9,710 nt of DNA from an uncultured Collinsella sp. (GCA_958407465.1 CATYIV010000051.1:1-9710), one strand, 5' to 3'. Positions 1 to 8,712 are shown, counted from the first letter of the stretch. The notes: a model not told the origin generated them from the sequence alone. Made by a program: numbers and translations.

Positions 1-119
1 GGCCCTTGCGGCCTAGTCGCTATTTAGGGCGTCCAAGATTTGGGGCGCAGTTCAGCACGGCGGGGCCAGCGGCAAGTCAAAAGACCATACGCCTACGGGC
101 GAAGGACCACCAAACTGGG

Positions 120-1286
120 TTAGGCAACCGGGCAGATCTTCTTGAAGAGCTCGATGACGTCGTCGAGCGCCGCCTCGCGCGGGTTACCCGGGAAGCAGGC
201 GTCGGCCATGGCGTCCTTGGCCAGGACCTCGATCTCGTCAGCCTTCATGGCCTCGCAGACGTGCGGGATATTCACGTCGGCGGAAAGCTGCTTGACGGCG
301 GCGATAGCGGCGTCGGCAGCCTCGTCGGTGCTCATGCCCGTGGTGTCAACGCCCATGGCGACGGCAACCTTGGCCAGACGCTCAGCGCAAACCGGCTTGT
401 TGAACTCCATGGCGATCGGCAGCAGCATGGCGCAAGCGACGCCGTGCGGGGTGTCGTAGTGAGCGGACAGGGTGTGAGCCATGGCGTGGTCGATGCCCAG
501 GCCAACATTGGAGAAGCCCATGCCGGCGACATACTGGCCAAGGGCCATGCCCTCGCGGCCGGAGCCGGGCTGGCCGGACTTGGCCTCGGCGACGGAGTCA
601 CGCAGGTTCTCGCTGATCAGCTTAATAGCCTCAAAGTGGAACATGTCAGAGAGCTCCCAAGCACCCTTGGTGGTATAGCCCTCGATGGCGTGAGTCAGAG
701 CGTCCATGCCAGTGGAAGCGGTCAGGCCGGCGGGCATGGAAGCCATCATGTCAGGATCGACGACGGCGACCTCGGGGGCGTCGTTGGTGTCGACGCACAC
801 GAACTTGCGGACCTTCTCGGGGTCGGTGATGACGTAGTTGATGGTCACCTCAGCAGCGGTACCGGCAGTCGTCGGCACGGCGATGGTGAACACGGCGTGG
901 TTCTTAGTCGGAGCAACGCCCTCGAGGCTACGGACATCGGCGAACTCGGGGTTGTTGATGATGATGCCGATGGCCTTAGCGGTGTCCATGGAGGAGCCGC
1001 CACCGATGGTCACGATAGCGTCAGCCTCGGCGGCCTTAAAGGCCTCGACGCCGTCCTTGACGTTCTGGATCGTGGGGTTGGGCTTAATCTCGGAGTAGAG
1101 GCTCCAAGCGATGCCGGCGGCGTCGAGCTCGTCGGTCACCTTAGCGGTAACGCCAAACTTGACCAGATCGGGGTCGGAGCAGACGAAGATCTTCTTGTAG
1201 CCGCGACGCTGGAGCTCGCCGGGGATCTCCTTGATGGCGCCGGAACCATGATAAGAGATGGTATTGAGAACGAAACGATTGGCCAT
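120..1286 (-). CDS. fucO: FucO-type iron-dependent alcohol dehydrogenase (lactaldehyde reductase)
   Basis: This 388-residue protein matches the E. coli FucO pattern almost throughout (N-terminus MANR, then NNPEFADVRSLEG, PTTAGTAAEVTINYVITD, ALGQYVAGMGFSNVGLG), and the family length is about 383. Group III metal-dependent alcohol dehydrogenases use NAD(H) and Fe2+ in the cytoplasm; FucO interconverts L-lactaldehyde and 1,2-propanediol in anaerobic fucose or rhamnose breakdown. The dinucleotide-binding GGGSS lies at residues 95-99. The expected metal ligands are all present: Asp195, His199, His267 and His281. The ATG at 1286 has GGGAGG seven bases upstream, which fixes the start; the stop is TAA. 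It is a single transcription unit here, separated from the next gene by a terminator. No fucose aldolase or kinase is in the window, so the true substrate could be another short aldehyde. Family certain; substrate likely but inferred from homology. Confidence 0.93.
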   Translation of the reverse strand: MANRFVLNTISYHGSGAIKEIPGELQRRGYKKIFVCSDPDLVKFGVTAKVTDELDAAGIAWSLYSEIKPNPTIQNVKDGVEAFKAAEADAIVTIGGGSSMDTAKAIGIIINNPEFADVRSLEGVAPTKNHAVFTIAVPTTAGTAAEVTINYVITDPEKVRKFVCVDTNDAPEVAVVDPDMMASMPAGLTASTGMDALTHAIEGYTTKGAWELSDMFHFEAIKLISENLRDSVAEAKSGQPGSGREGMALGQYVAGMGFSNVGLGIDHAMAHTLSAHYDTPHGVACAMLLPIAMEFNKPVCAERLAKVAVAMGVDTTGMSTDEAADAAIAAVKQLSADVNIPHVCEAMKADEIEVLAKDAMADACFPGNPREAALDDVIELFKKICPVA

Positions 1287-1305
1287 TGATAGCCTCCCAT
1301 CGTGT

Positions 1306-1328
1306 GCGGGGCATCCATTACGCCCCGC
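1306..1328 (-). other. GC-rich inverted repeat in the fucO promoter/leader
   Basis: GCGGGGC at 1306-1312 and GCCCCGC at 1322-1328 form a perfect 7-bp inverted repeat with a 9-base loop, about 20 bases upstream of the fucO start. It lies between the candidate -10 and the ribosome binding site. It could be a leader hairpin, but if transcription starts near 1322 only part of it would be in the RNA. It has no T-tract, so it is not an intrinsic terminator. Its role is unknown. Confidence 0.35.
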
Positions 1329-1357
1329 GCTATAAGTCCCATCCTAACGCTTTTGAA
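1329..1357 (-). promoter_or_regulatory. Candidate fucO promoter
   Basis: On the minus strand TTCAAA (1357-1352) and TATAGC (1334-1329) are separated by 17 bases, each matching 4 of 6 sigma-70 consensus positions. Transcription would begin near 1322, giving a leader of about 36 bases. A competing pair, TTGACG at 1381-1376 with a poor -10 near 1358-1353, cannot be excluded. This is pattern matching only. Confidence 0.3.
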
Positions 1358-1384
1358 ACAAAAAACGCGTGAGAACGTCAAAAG

Positions 1385-1402
1385 TGTTAAAGCGTTTCAA
1401 CA
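1385..1402. promoter_or_regulatory. Candidate LacI/CcpA-type operator upstream of fucO
   Basis: The 18-bp element TGTTAAAGCGTTTCAACA is a near-palindrome: 7 of 9 base pairs are symmetric around a central CG (one remaining pair is a G/T wobble type). A central CG flanked by A-rich and T-rich arms is typical of LacI-family operators, including catabolite-responsive sites, although it does not fit the classic 14-bp cre consensus exactly. It sits upstream of the candidate fucO promoter. The core AAAGCGTTT recurs exactly at 7619-7627 in front of the beta-glucoside operon. The binding protein is not identified in this window. Confidence 0.35.
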
Positions 1403-1407
1403 GAAGA

Positions 1408-1446
1408 TGAAAAATACTGCGGCAAAGGGACAGCCCCTTTGCCGCA
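1408..1446 (-). terminator. Rho-independent terminator of the DUF1275 gene
   Basis: TGCGGCAAAGGG (1418-1429) and CCCTTTGCCGCA (1435-1446) form a perfect 12-bp stem with a 5-base loop. On the minus strand the stem is followed by GTATTTTTC (1417-1409), a run of five T. It begins five bases past the TAA of the DUF1275 gene, the expected place. It separates that gene from fucO, so the two are probably not co-transcribed. Confidence 0.85.
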
Positions 1447-1451
1447 TTCAG

Positions 1452-2168
1452 TTACTTTCGGCAGCCCTCTTTCCAAGCCTCGGCCGCAACCTTCCAGCGT
1501 AAGCGCAAGTCGCGCTCGCGGTCGATGAACATGATGGCAAACGCGACAAACAGCAGCAAGCTCGCCACGACGATGGCGTGCAGGCCCATGCGCTCAATAC
1601 ACCAGTTGCCCAACACGGCGCCAAACACAAAGGTAAGGATCACGCCAAAGTACAGCAGGCCGTTTTCCAAAAAGCCGCGCCTGTGGGTGATGATGTAATC
1701 GTCCACGTTTTGCAGCGCGTTGCGCAAGTTGCCGATGCACATGGTCGTAGCGATGCCGTGACCGTGGATCTTGCGGAAGCTCTCGACCTGCATGCCGCAG
1801 GCAAACGAGGTGAGGCAGTTGGCGAGCAGGTTGAAATTGCCGCCCGGGATAAAGCTCACGCCCAGTAAGATGACGGCTTCAAAGAACACCGTCACCTGAC
1901 GCCAGTGGATCACGCTGCCAAACCGCTCGTGTACCAGATCGGCAAGCATAATACCCACGGCAAACGACACCACAGGGAAGAAGTAGCGCCCCGCAAGTGC
2001 CCAGTTGCCCTCCGAGATGCTCACGCCCACGAGCAGGATGTTGCCTGTCTGCGCGTTGGCGAAAACATGGTCGCGCCCAATGTACGAATACACGTCCATA
2101 AAGCCACCGGCGAGCGCCAAGATGATGCCCAGCTCAATAGACTCCGATATCTGTTTGGCACGCTGCAT
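1452..2168 (-). CDS. YoaK/DUF1275-family integral membrane protein
   Basis: A 238-residue hydrophobic protein of the YoaK/DUF1275 family, whose usual length is about 220-240. The diagnostic N-terminal signature is present: AGGFMDVYSY at 20-29, then VFANAQTGN at 35-43. A second conserved block, FACGMQVESFRK, lies at 122-133, with GNLRNAL at 146-152. About six membrane segments can be seen, near 11-30, 60-80, 90-108, 112-127, 168-188 and 196-214, followed by a charged C-terminal tail. The biochemical role of the family is not established, so I give none. The start at 2168 is chosen because GGAGG lies ten bases upstream; the open frame runs on to 2402, but that extension has no family similarity and crosses the promoter region of ygiQ. 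It is monocistronic and divergent from ygiQ. I see no clear promoter for it. Confidence 0.88.
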   Translation of the reverse strand: MQRAKQISESIELGIILALAGGFMDVYSYIGRDHVFANAQTGNILLVGVSISEGNWALAGRYFFPVVSFAVGIMLADLVHERFGSVIHWRQVTVFFEAVILLGVSFIPGGNFNLLANCLTSFACGMQVESFRKIHGHGIATTMCIGNLRNALQNVDDYIITHRRGFLENGLLYFGVILTFVFGAVLGNWCIERMGLHAIVVASLLLFVAFAIMFIDRERDLRLRWKVAAEAWKEGCRK

Positions 2169-2349
2169 CGTCGTGCATCCTCCTTGTTGACGACTCTCTC
2201 GTGCGTTGGCGGAAACATAGCCGCCGTTCATACTGTAACCCATTGACAACATGGCGTGCGCGCGAGACGACCCCTTCGACACAGGGATACACAGTCTGGA
2301 AACAAACGACACCCGCATCGACACGCCGATCCGCGAGCTCATGTACTCC

Positions 2350-2384
2350 ACCAGTCTTTTTAGCCCCGTCCCAAAAAGACTGGT
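2350..2384. repeat. Perfect 12-bp inverted repeat in the DUF1275/ygiQ intergenic region
   Basis: ACCAGTCTTTTT (2350-2361) and AAAAAGACTGGT (2373-2384) are exact reverse complements separated by 11 bases rich in C. The right arm ends immediately before the TACAAT box that probably serves ygiQ. The T-run and A-run lie on the inner side of the arms, opposite to the A-stem-T layout of a bidirectional terminator. It is therefore better explained as an operator or a dispersed hairpin element. No regulator gene is adjacent. Confidence 0.55.
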
Positions 2385-2390
2385 TACAAT
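2385..2390 (+). promoter_or_regulatory. Candidate -10 box of ygiQ
   Basis: TACAAT matches 5 of 6 positions of the sigma-70 -10 consensus. It would place transcription start near 2397 and give a leader of about 25 bases before the GTG start. No acceptable -35 hexamer is seen 16-18 bases upstream, where the C-rich loop of the inverted repeat lies. The promoter may therefore depend on an activator or be weak. Confidence 0.35.
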
Positions 2391-2421
2391 TACGTGCAGC
2401 ATACAAACACCGGGAGGGATC

Positions 2422-4557
2422 GTGGCAAAAAAGCCTCAGCACGCTCAGAACAACCAGCGCAGTCAGCAGGGCAAACAGGGCCAGCAGCAAAAGCGCGGCG
2501 GTAAGGCGCAGGGTGGGCACACCACGCATACCCCAGCAGCGCTCACACGCCCCTGGCGCCCGGGCCGCGATAAGTTCCTCCCCGTCAGCCGCGCCGACAT
2601 GGATGCGCGCGGCTGGGACCAGTGCGACTTTGTCTACATCTGCGGCGACGCCTACGTGGACCACCCCAGCTTTGGTATGGCCATCATCAGCCGCGTCCTC
2701 GACGCGCACGGCTACAAAGTGGGCATCATCTGCCAGCCCGACTGGACCGACCCCGCCAGCATCACGGTGCTCGGTGAGCCGCGCCTGGGCTTTTTGGTCA
2801 GCGCCGGCAACATGGACTCCATGGTCAACCACTATTCGGTGACCAAGCACCGTCGCCATACCGACGCCTATACCCCCGGTGGCGAGGAGGGGCACCGCCC
2901 CAATCGTGCCGTCACGGTCTACGGCAACCTCATCCGTCAGACGTTCAAGGACGCTCCCATCATCATCGGCGGCATCGAGGCAAGCCTGCGCCGCCTGGCT
3001 CACTACGACTACTGGCAGGACAAGCTCAAGCGCTCGGTACTACTCGACTCGGGCGCCGACATCCTCATCTACGGCATGGGCGAGCACGCGATTGTCGAGA
3101 TCGCCGACGCGCTCGACGCGGGACTGCCCGTCGATCAGATCACCTATATCAACGGCACCGTCTACCGCACAGGCTCGCTCGACGAGGTCTACGACTACGA
3201 CCTGCTACCCAGCTGGGACGACCTTACCGCCGACAAGCTCAACTACGCACGCAGCTTTAACGTGCAACAGCAGAATATGGACCCCATCACCGGACATCGC
3301 CTGGTAGAGCCCTATCCCAACAGCGTCTATGTGGTGCAGAACCCGCCGTCGGCGACGTTGACGACCGATGAGATGGACGAGGTGGCCGAGCTCCCCTACG
3401 CACGCGATTGGCATCCCGACTACGATGCCGCGGGCGGCGTGCCGGCCTTTGCCGAGATCAAGTTTTCAATCAGCTCCAACCGCGGGTGCTTTGGTGAATG
3501 CTCGTTTTGCGCCCTCACCTTCCACCAAGGTCGCGTGTTGCAGATGCGCAGCCACGACTCGATCATGCGCGAGGCAGAGCTGCTCACGCGCGATCCCGAG
3601 TTTAAGGGCTACATCAACGACGTAGGCGGACCGACGGCCAACTTTAGCCGTCCCGCCTGCGACAAGCAGCTCAAGCACGGCGTGTGCAAGAACAAGCGCT
3701 GTCTGTGGCCGAGCGTGTGCAAGAACATGGTGGTCGACGAAAGCGGCTACACGCAGCTGTTGCGCGACCTGCGCCAGCTGCCGGGCGTCAAAAAGGTCTT
3801 CGTGCGCAGCGGCATCCGTTTTGACTACACCATGGCCGATGCCTCGGACGAGTTTTTACGCGAGCTGCTGGAACACCATGTCTCGGGCCAGCTGCGCGTA
3901 GCGCCCGAGCACGTGAGCGACGCGGTGCTGTCCGTGATGGGCAAGCCGAGCCGAGCTGTCTACGACGCATTCTGCCGTAAATTTGAACGCTTGAATCGCG
4001 AATACGGACTCAAGCAGTACGTGGTGCCGTATCTGATCTCGAGCCACCCTGGTTCAACCATGAAGGAAGCCGTGGACCTTGCCGAAGCCGTGCGCGACAT
4101 GGGCTACATGCCCGAGCAGGTACAGGACTTCTACCCCACCCCGTCCACCATGTCGACCTGCATGTACTACACCGGTGTAGATCCGCGCACCATGCAGCCG
4201 ATCTACGTGGCGCGCGACCCGCATGAGAAGGCCATGCAGCGCGCGCTCATCCAGTATCGCAAGCCCGAGAACTACAAGCTGGTGCGCGAGGCGCTAGAGA
4301 AGGCCGGGCGTCGTGATCTGATCGGCTATACCAAGCATTGCCTGATTCGCCCCGTGCCGCCACGCCCGGGCGAGACGTCTGCCGGCGGTGGGCATGGCAC
4401 CGGCAAGAAGGGCGGCAAGGCCCACGGTGGCGCCGCCGGCAAGGGGCCCAAGGGCAGCAAGGGTCACGGCGGTATGTCCCGCGCGCAGAACACTGCCGGT
4501 CGCAATCGCGCGGCACAGGGGCGTCAGGGCGCCAACGGAGGCGGCAGACGCAACTAG
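2422..4557 (+). CDS. ygiQ: YgiQ-family (UPF0313) radical SAM protein
   Basis: A 711-residue cytoplasmic protein close to the family length (E. coli YgiQ is about 740). The N-terminal family block reads YICGDAYVDHPSFGMAIISR. The radical SAM cluster motif CxxxCxxC is at Cys356, Cys360 and Cys363, which would hold a 4Fe-4S cluster for S-adenosylmethionine cleavage. A second cysteine set, Cys413, Cys422, Cys427 and Cys433, follows GPTANFSRP and is also found in the family; it may bind a second cluster. The family's reaction is unknown, so none is assigned. The GTG at 2422 is chosen because GGGAGG lies just upstream and family similarity begins shortly after; the frame is open to 2251 but without support. 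Both ends are low-complexity and basic: residues 1-40 rich in Gln, Lys and Gly, and 650-711 rich in Gly, Lys, Ala and Arg. It is monocistronic. Confidence 0.92.
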   Translation: MAKKPQHAQNNQRSQQGKQGQQQKRGGKAQGGHTTHTPAALTRPWRPGRDKFLPVSRADMDARGWDQCDFVYICGDAYVDHPSFGMAIISRVLDAHGYKVGIICQPDWTDPASITVLGEPRLGFLVSAGNMDSMVNHYSVTKHRRHTDAYTPGGEEGHRPNRAVTVYGNLIRQTFKDAPIIIGGIEASLRRLAHYDYWQDKLKRSVLLDSGADILIYGMGEHAIVEIADALDAGLPVDQITYINGTVYRTGSLDEVYDYDLLPSWDDLTADKLNYARSFNVQQQNMDPITGHRLVEPYPNSVYVVQNPPSATLTTDEMDEVAELPYARDWHPDYDAAGGVPAFAEIKFSISSNRGCFGECSFCALTFHQGRVLQMRSHDSIMREAELLTRDPEFKGYINDVGGPTANFSRPACDKQLKHGVCKNKRCLWPSVCKNMVVDESGYTQLLRDLRQLPGVKKVFVRSGIRFDYTMADASDEFLRELLEHHVSGQLRVAPEHVSDAVLSVMGKPSRAVYDAFCRKFERLNREYGLKQYVVPYLISSHPGSTMKEAVDLAEAVRDMGYMPEQVQDFYPTPSTMSTCMYYTGVDPRTMQPIYVARDPHEKAMQRALIQYRKPENYKLVREALEKAGRRDLIGYTKHCLIRPVPPRPGETSAGGGHGTGKKGGKAHGGAAGKGPKGSKGHGGMSRAQNTAGRNRAAQGRQGANGGGRRN

Positions 4558-4565
4558 CGCGGCGA

Positions 4566-4579
4566 GGCGGCATGCCGCC
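4566..4579. repeat. 14-bp perfect palindrome downstream of ygiQ
   Basis: GGCGGCATGCCGCC is its own reverse complement and lies nine bases after the ygiQ stop. It could fold as a 5-bp stem with a CATG loop. No T-run follows, so it is not by itself an intrinsic terminator. It may contribute to 3' end structure together with the larger hairpin at 4612-4654. Confidence 0.4.
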
Positions 4580-4611
4580 GTTGGCGACACGACACGCCCC
4601 ACCAATAAATT

Positions 4612-4654
4612 GCCGCTCGCTGGGGCGTCGCAGAACGATTCCCCGGCGAGCGGC
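4612..4654. terminator. Hairpin between convergent ygiQ and EIIBC genes, possible bidirectional terminator
   Basis: GCCGCTCGCTGGGG (4612-4625) and CCCCGGCGAGCGGC (4641-4654) pair over 14 positions with one odd pair, which is a G-U wobble in the plus-strand RNA. The loop is 15 bases. It lies between the two convergent stop codons at 4557 and 4684, where a shared terminator is expected. The following tracts are only moderately T-rich: GATTAATATTG on plus and AATTTATTGG on minus. It is thus not a textbook terminator in either direction. Confidence 0.5.
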
Positions 4655-4683
4655 CGATTAATATTGTCTATCTCAAAACGTCG

Positions 4684-6054
4684 TTACTTTTTGTCGAAAC
4701 GACCATAGAGCGCAAACGAGAGCGCCGCAGAGATAACCCAAGTCAAAGCGATGCAGACGACAATCATGATCAGGTTCATGGGATTGCCGCTTGGATCGGC
4801 ATAAACGGGCAACGAGGTAATGCCGGGCATAACAAAGCCGAAGCACTTAGCGCCCAGAACAACGGTAAGCGCACCGCCAATGCCATCCGCAATCATCGCA
4901 GCGATAAGCGGAGTCCTGTTAGGAACCTGAACGGTAAACAAGGCGGGCTCGGAAATTCCCATAAATGCTGAGAAGGCGCACGTCATTGCAGCGGACTTGA
5001 GCTTTTCGTCGGTCATGCGCAGGGCTGCACCAAAAGACGCACCGCTTTCGGCGAGGTTATGGCAGAAAGAGATCGGGAGCAGATAGTCATACCCAAGCGT
5101 TGCGATATTGGAAATCTGGATAGGGCTCGTTGACTGATGCATGCCGAAGAGCACGATAAGCGGCATAAAGAAGCCCAGCAGAAAACCGGCAACGGGGCCT
5201 AACGTCGAGAATAGCCAAACGATACCGTTGGCAAGACCAAGACCGCACCAGGCACCAATCGGAGCGAGCACAAACAGGTTGACGGGAATCACGATAGCAA
5301 GGGAGAGCGCCGGAACGACAACGAGCTTAAAAAGATCCGGCACGACTTTGTCGATTGCACGATATACAAAAGACAAGCCAATGACGCCAAAGATAACCGG
5401 GAACACGGAATCGGCGTAGCTAAAAATCGGCACCGCAAAACCGAACAGCGCAAGGGGCGTCTCGCCCGTACCGACAGCGTTGACAATGGTCGGGTACATC
5501 AGCGATCCGGCAACACAAAGCGCAAGCGAACGGTTGACCCGGAACTTATCAGCTGTAGACATTGCCAGCAAAAACGGCAAGAAGTAGAACGGGATATCCG
5601 AAATCATATTGAATATCGCAAAGTCGCCGGCACCCGTGTCGATTCCAAAAGCCGCGATAGCAGCCAGGATGCCCTTTACGATGCCTCCCGCCACCAGTGC
5701 GGGAATGATAGCGGAAAAGATGCCGGTGATGATATCGAATACGCGAGCCGAACCTTTTTGGAGCTCAGGCTGCTCGGCGTCGGCGGAGACCTCGCCACCC
5801 ATCCTGTCACCTAGCATGGGCTCCAATTCGTCATATACCGACCCCACGCTGGCGCCGATGATAACTTGCCACTGTCCGTCTTTAACCTGCGCGCCCAAGG
5901 CGCCGTCAAGCGTCTTAAGGGCCTCCAGGTCTGCCTTGCTATCGTCCTTCAGGTTGAATCTGAGCCTTGTAATGCAGTGCGTTGCCATAACAACGTTATC
6001 GGCGCCGCCCACGAGCTCGAGGACACGAGCGGCCAGTTCCTTCTTGTCTGCCAC
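4684..6054 (-). CDS. PTS beta-glucoside-type enzyme IIBC
   Basis: A 456-residue sugar phosphotransferase permease with IIB then IIC domains. The IIB domain spans about 1-82 and carries the phosphoryl-accepting cysteine at Cys27 in ATHCITRLRF. A charged linker (about 83-102) leads to IIC (about 103-456), with roughly ten hydrophobic segments. IIC contains the conserved GMH motif (His306) and the GISEP motif (366-370, Glu369) of the glucose-superfamily permeases. The chain ends after IIC, unlike BglF, which carries a C-terminal IIA, so IIA must act in trans. The sugar is probably a beta-glucoside such as cellobiose, salicin or arbutin, inferred from the GH1 partner. The GTG at 6054 is chosen because AGGAG lies eight bases upstream; the frame-opening GTG at 6063 would overlap that site. 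The upstream gene stop is only 11 bases away, so the two are co-transcribed and probably translationally coupled. Confidence 0.9.
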   Translation of the reverse strand: MADKKELAARVLELVGGADNVVMATHCITRLRFNLKDDSKADLEALKTLDGALGAQVKDGQWQVIIGASVGSVYDELEPMLGDRMGGEVSADAEQPELQKGSARVFDIITGIFSAIIPALVAGGIVKGILAAIAAFGIDTGAGDFAIFNMISDIPFYFLPFLLAMSTADKFRVNRSLALCVAGSLMYPTIVNAVGTGETPLALFGFAVPIFSYADSVFPVIFGVIGLSFVYRAIDKVVPDLFKLVVVPALSLAIVIPVNLFVLAPIGAWCGLGLANGIVWLFSTLGPVAGFLLGFFMPLIVLFGMHQSTSPIQISNIATLGYDYLLPISFCHNLAESGASFGAALRMTDEKLKSAAMTCAFSAFMGISEPALFTVQVPNRTPLIAAMIADGIGGALTVVLGAKCFGFVMPGITSLPVYADPSGNPMNLIMIVVCIALTWVISAALSFALYGRFDKK

Positions 6055-6062
6055 GACAATCA

Positions 6063-6065
6063 CTC

Positions 6066-6067
<2 letters not shown>
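6063..6067 (-). promoter_or_regulatory. EIIBC ribosome binding site overlapping the GH1 stop codon
   Basis: On the minus strand the sequence reads TAGGAG, so the TAG stop of the GH1 gene (6068-6066) overlaps the AGGAG (6067-6063) that serves the GTG at 6054. Spacing to that GTG is eight bases. This layout decides the EIIBC start and suggests translational coupling. Confidence 0.7.
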
Positions 6068-7658
<1,591 letters not shown>

Positions 7659-7697
7659 TTAAGGCATCGATTCTACCGTTCACCCCTGGAGCACCCC

Positions 7698-8690
7698 ATG
7701 GATTCGAATCTCAAACAGCTGCTCTATACGCATACCGAGACCGAAGAGTGGCATCGCACACATCCGGGAGAGCTCAGCCCGCGATATAACAGGGTGGAAA
7801 CCACAACCATTAACGGCGAAGAGGTCTATCTGTTTGATTGGAAAGAAACTCTCGACGAAAACCCTGTGGGCCTTATCAAGGAGTCGCGCTTTACCGATAT
7901 TCCTCCTCATATCAATCGGGATATGGAGCTTAACTACGTGTACGACGGCGTCTGCACGTTTATCGTCAACGGACGGCGACTACTCCTTAAAAAGGGCGAC
8001 GTGCTCATTTGCAACACCGGCGTAGTCAGAAGCGTTCCATACGTTAAGGGCGAGCATGATATCGTCATTTCGATCGTCTTCAAAAAAGAAATGTTCGATT
8101 CGTTGTTCCTGAGCCAGCTACCCGGCGCGTCACCATTAACGAATCTTCTATTTGATTTTGTGTCCAAAAACCGCGAGGCCCGAAAATATCTCATTCTTCC
8201 AGAGGAATACGCCCGACATGCGCGACGCCTCATCGAGATGCTCTTTATCGAATATCACTTTAAAGATGCCTATTCCAATGAACTCATGAGGCACCTCGCC
8301 GTCAGCCTATTCCTTGTTCTCATTCGAGGACTGTACCGACGCTCCGCAACTGATAACCAGGCGATCATGTCGGACGAACGCATCGTGTCGATTCTGAATC
8401 ATATTGAGCGAAGCTACGGCGACTGCACACTCGAAAGCATTGCGAGCGATACGGGTTATAGCACCAGCTATCTCAGCAGCTTGATCAAGCAAAAAACCGG
8501 CAAAACGTTTTCGCAAATCAAGCTCAACCAGCAGCTCACAGAGGCGGCATATCTTCTCAATAACACCGAGCGCAGCGTGCAGTATGTAGCCCGAAAAGTC
8601 GGCATCTCCAACATGTCATTCTTTTACTCAAAATTTAAAGAAGCATTCGGCGAAACGCCAGGTGCGTTCAGGACGCATCGGTCTAATTAA
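7698..8690 (+). CDS. AraC-family transcriptional regulator of the beta-glucoside operon
   Basis: A 330-residue DNA-binding regulator. The N-terminal part looks like an AraC-type cupin sensor: the segment 71-129 has HINRDMELNYVYDG, then NGRRLLLKKGDVLI, the usual beta-barrel pattern. The C-terminal third (about 228-326) is the double helix-turn-helix domain. The first motif covers LESIASDTGYSTSYLSSLIK (245-264); the second covers VARKVGISNMSFFYSKFKEA (297-316), followed by FGETPGAFR. The ATG at 7698 has GGAG six bases upstream. It is transcribed away from the GH1-EIIBC operon across a 153-base shared region, the classic layout for a local activator, so a beta-glucoside or its phosphate is the likely effector (inference). 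It ends eight bases before the convergent CPBP gene. Local GC is low: 45 percent by hand count over 8041-8280. Confidence 0.92.
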   Translation: MDSNLKQLLYTHTETEEWHRTHPGELSPRYNRVETTTINGEEVYLFDWKETLDENPVGLIKESRFTDIPPHINRDMELNYVYDGVCTFIVNGRRLLLKKGDVLICNTGVVRSVPYVKGEHDIVISIVFKKEMFDSLFLSQLPGASPLTNLLFDFVSKNREARKYLILPEEYARHARRLIEMLFIEYHFKDAYSNELMRHLAVSLFLVLIRGLYRRSATDNQAIMSDERIVSILNHIERSYGDCTLESIASDTGYSTSYLSSLIKQKTGKTFSQIKLNQQLTEAAYLLNNTERSVQYVARKVGISNMSFFYSKFKEAFGETPGAFRTHRSN

Positions 8691-8712
8691 AGGCGTTATT
8701 ACTCAGACCGAT
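8677..8712. repeat. 8-bp inverted repeat spanning two convergent stop codons
   Basis: ATCGGTCT (8677-8684) and AGACCGAT (8705-8712) are exact reverse complements with a 20-base loop that contains the stop codons of the AraC gene (8690) and the CPBP gene (8699). The same octamer encodes the penultimate residues Arg-Ser in each protein. Neither side has a T-run after it, so it is at best a 3' end stabilising hairpin on both transcripts. It is the only structured candidate in this very short convergent gap. Confidence 0.4.

Noticed and set aside
1..119. Possible intrinsic terminator behind fucO
   Set aside because: Only a 4-bp CGCC/GGCG stem with a short T-run was found; it is too weak to call. 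The region shows no other structure.
6..1289. A 427-codon open frame on the plus strand across fucO
   Set aside because: It is antisense to a strongly conserved FucO protein. Its residues are dominated by Gly, Asp, Val and His, as expected from GC-rich codon third positions read on the other strand, and no ribosome binding site or family motif is seen.
1302..1381. A short leader peptide upstream of fucO on the minus strand
   Set aside because: The open frame there would begin with TTG without a ribosome binding site and runs out of frame into fucO; nothing supports translation.
2243..2248. Perfect TTGACA on the plus strand as -35 of ygiQ
   Set aside because: The region 16-18 bases downstream is GC-rich with no -10-like hexamer, and it is about 170 bases upstream of the ygiQ start.
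2134..3003. A 289-codon open frame on the minus strand over the start of ygiQ
   Set aside because: It overlaps the conserved N-terminus of YgiQ and the start of the DUF1275 gene, and has no family similarity; it is a composition artefact.
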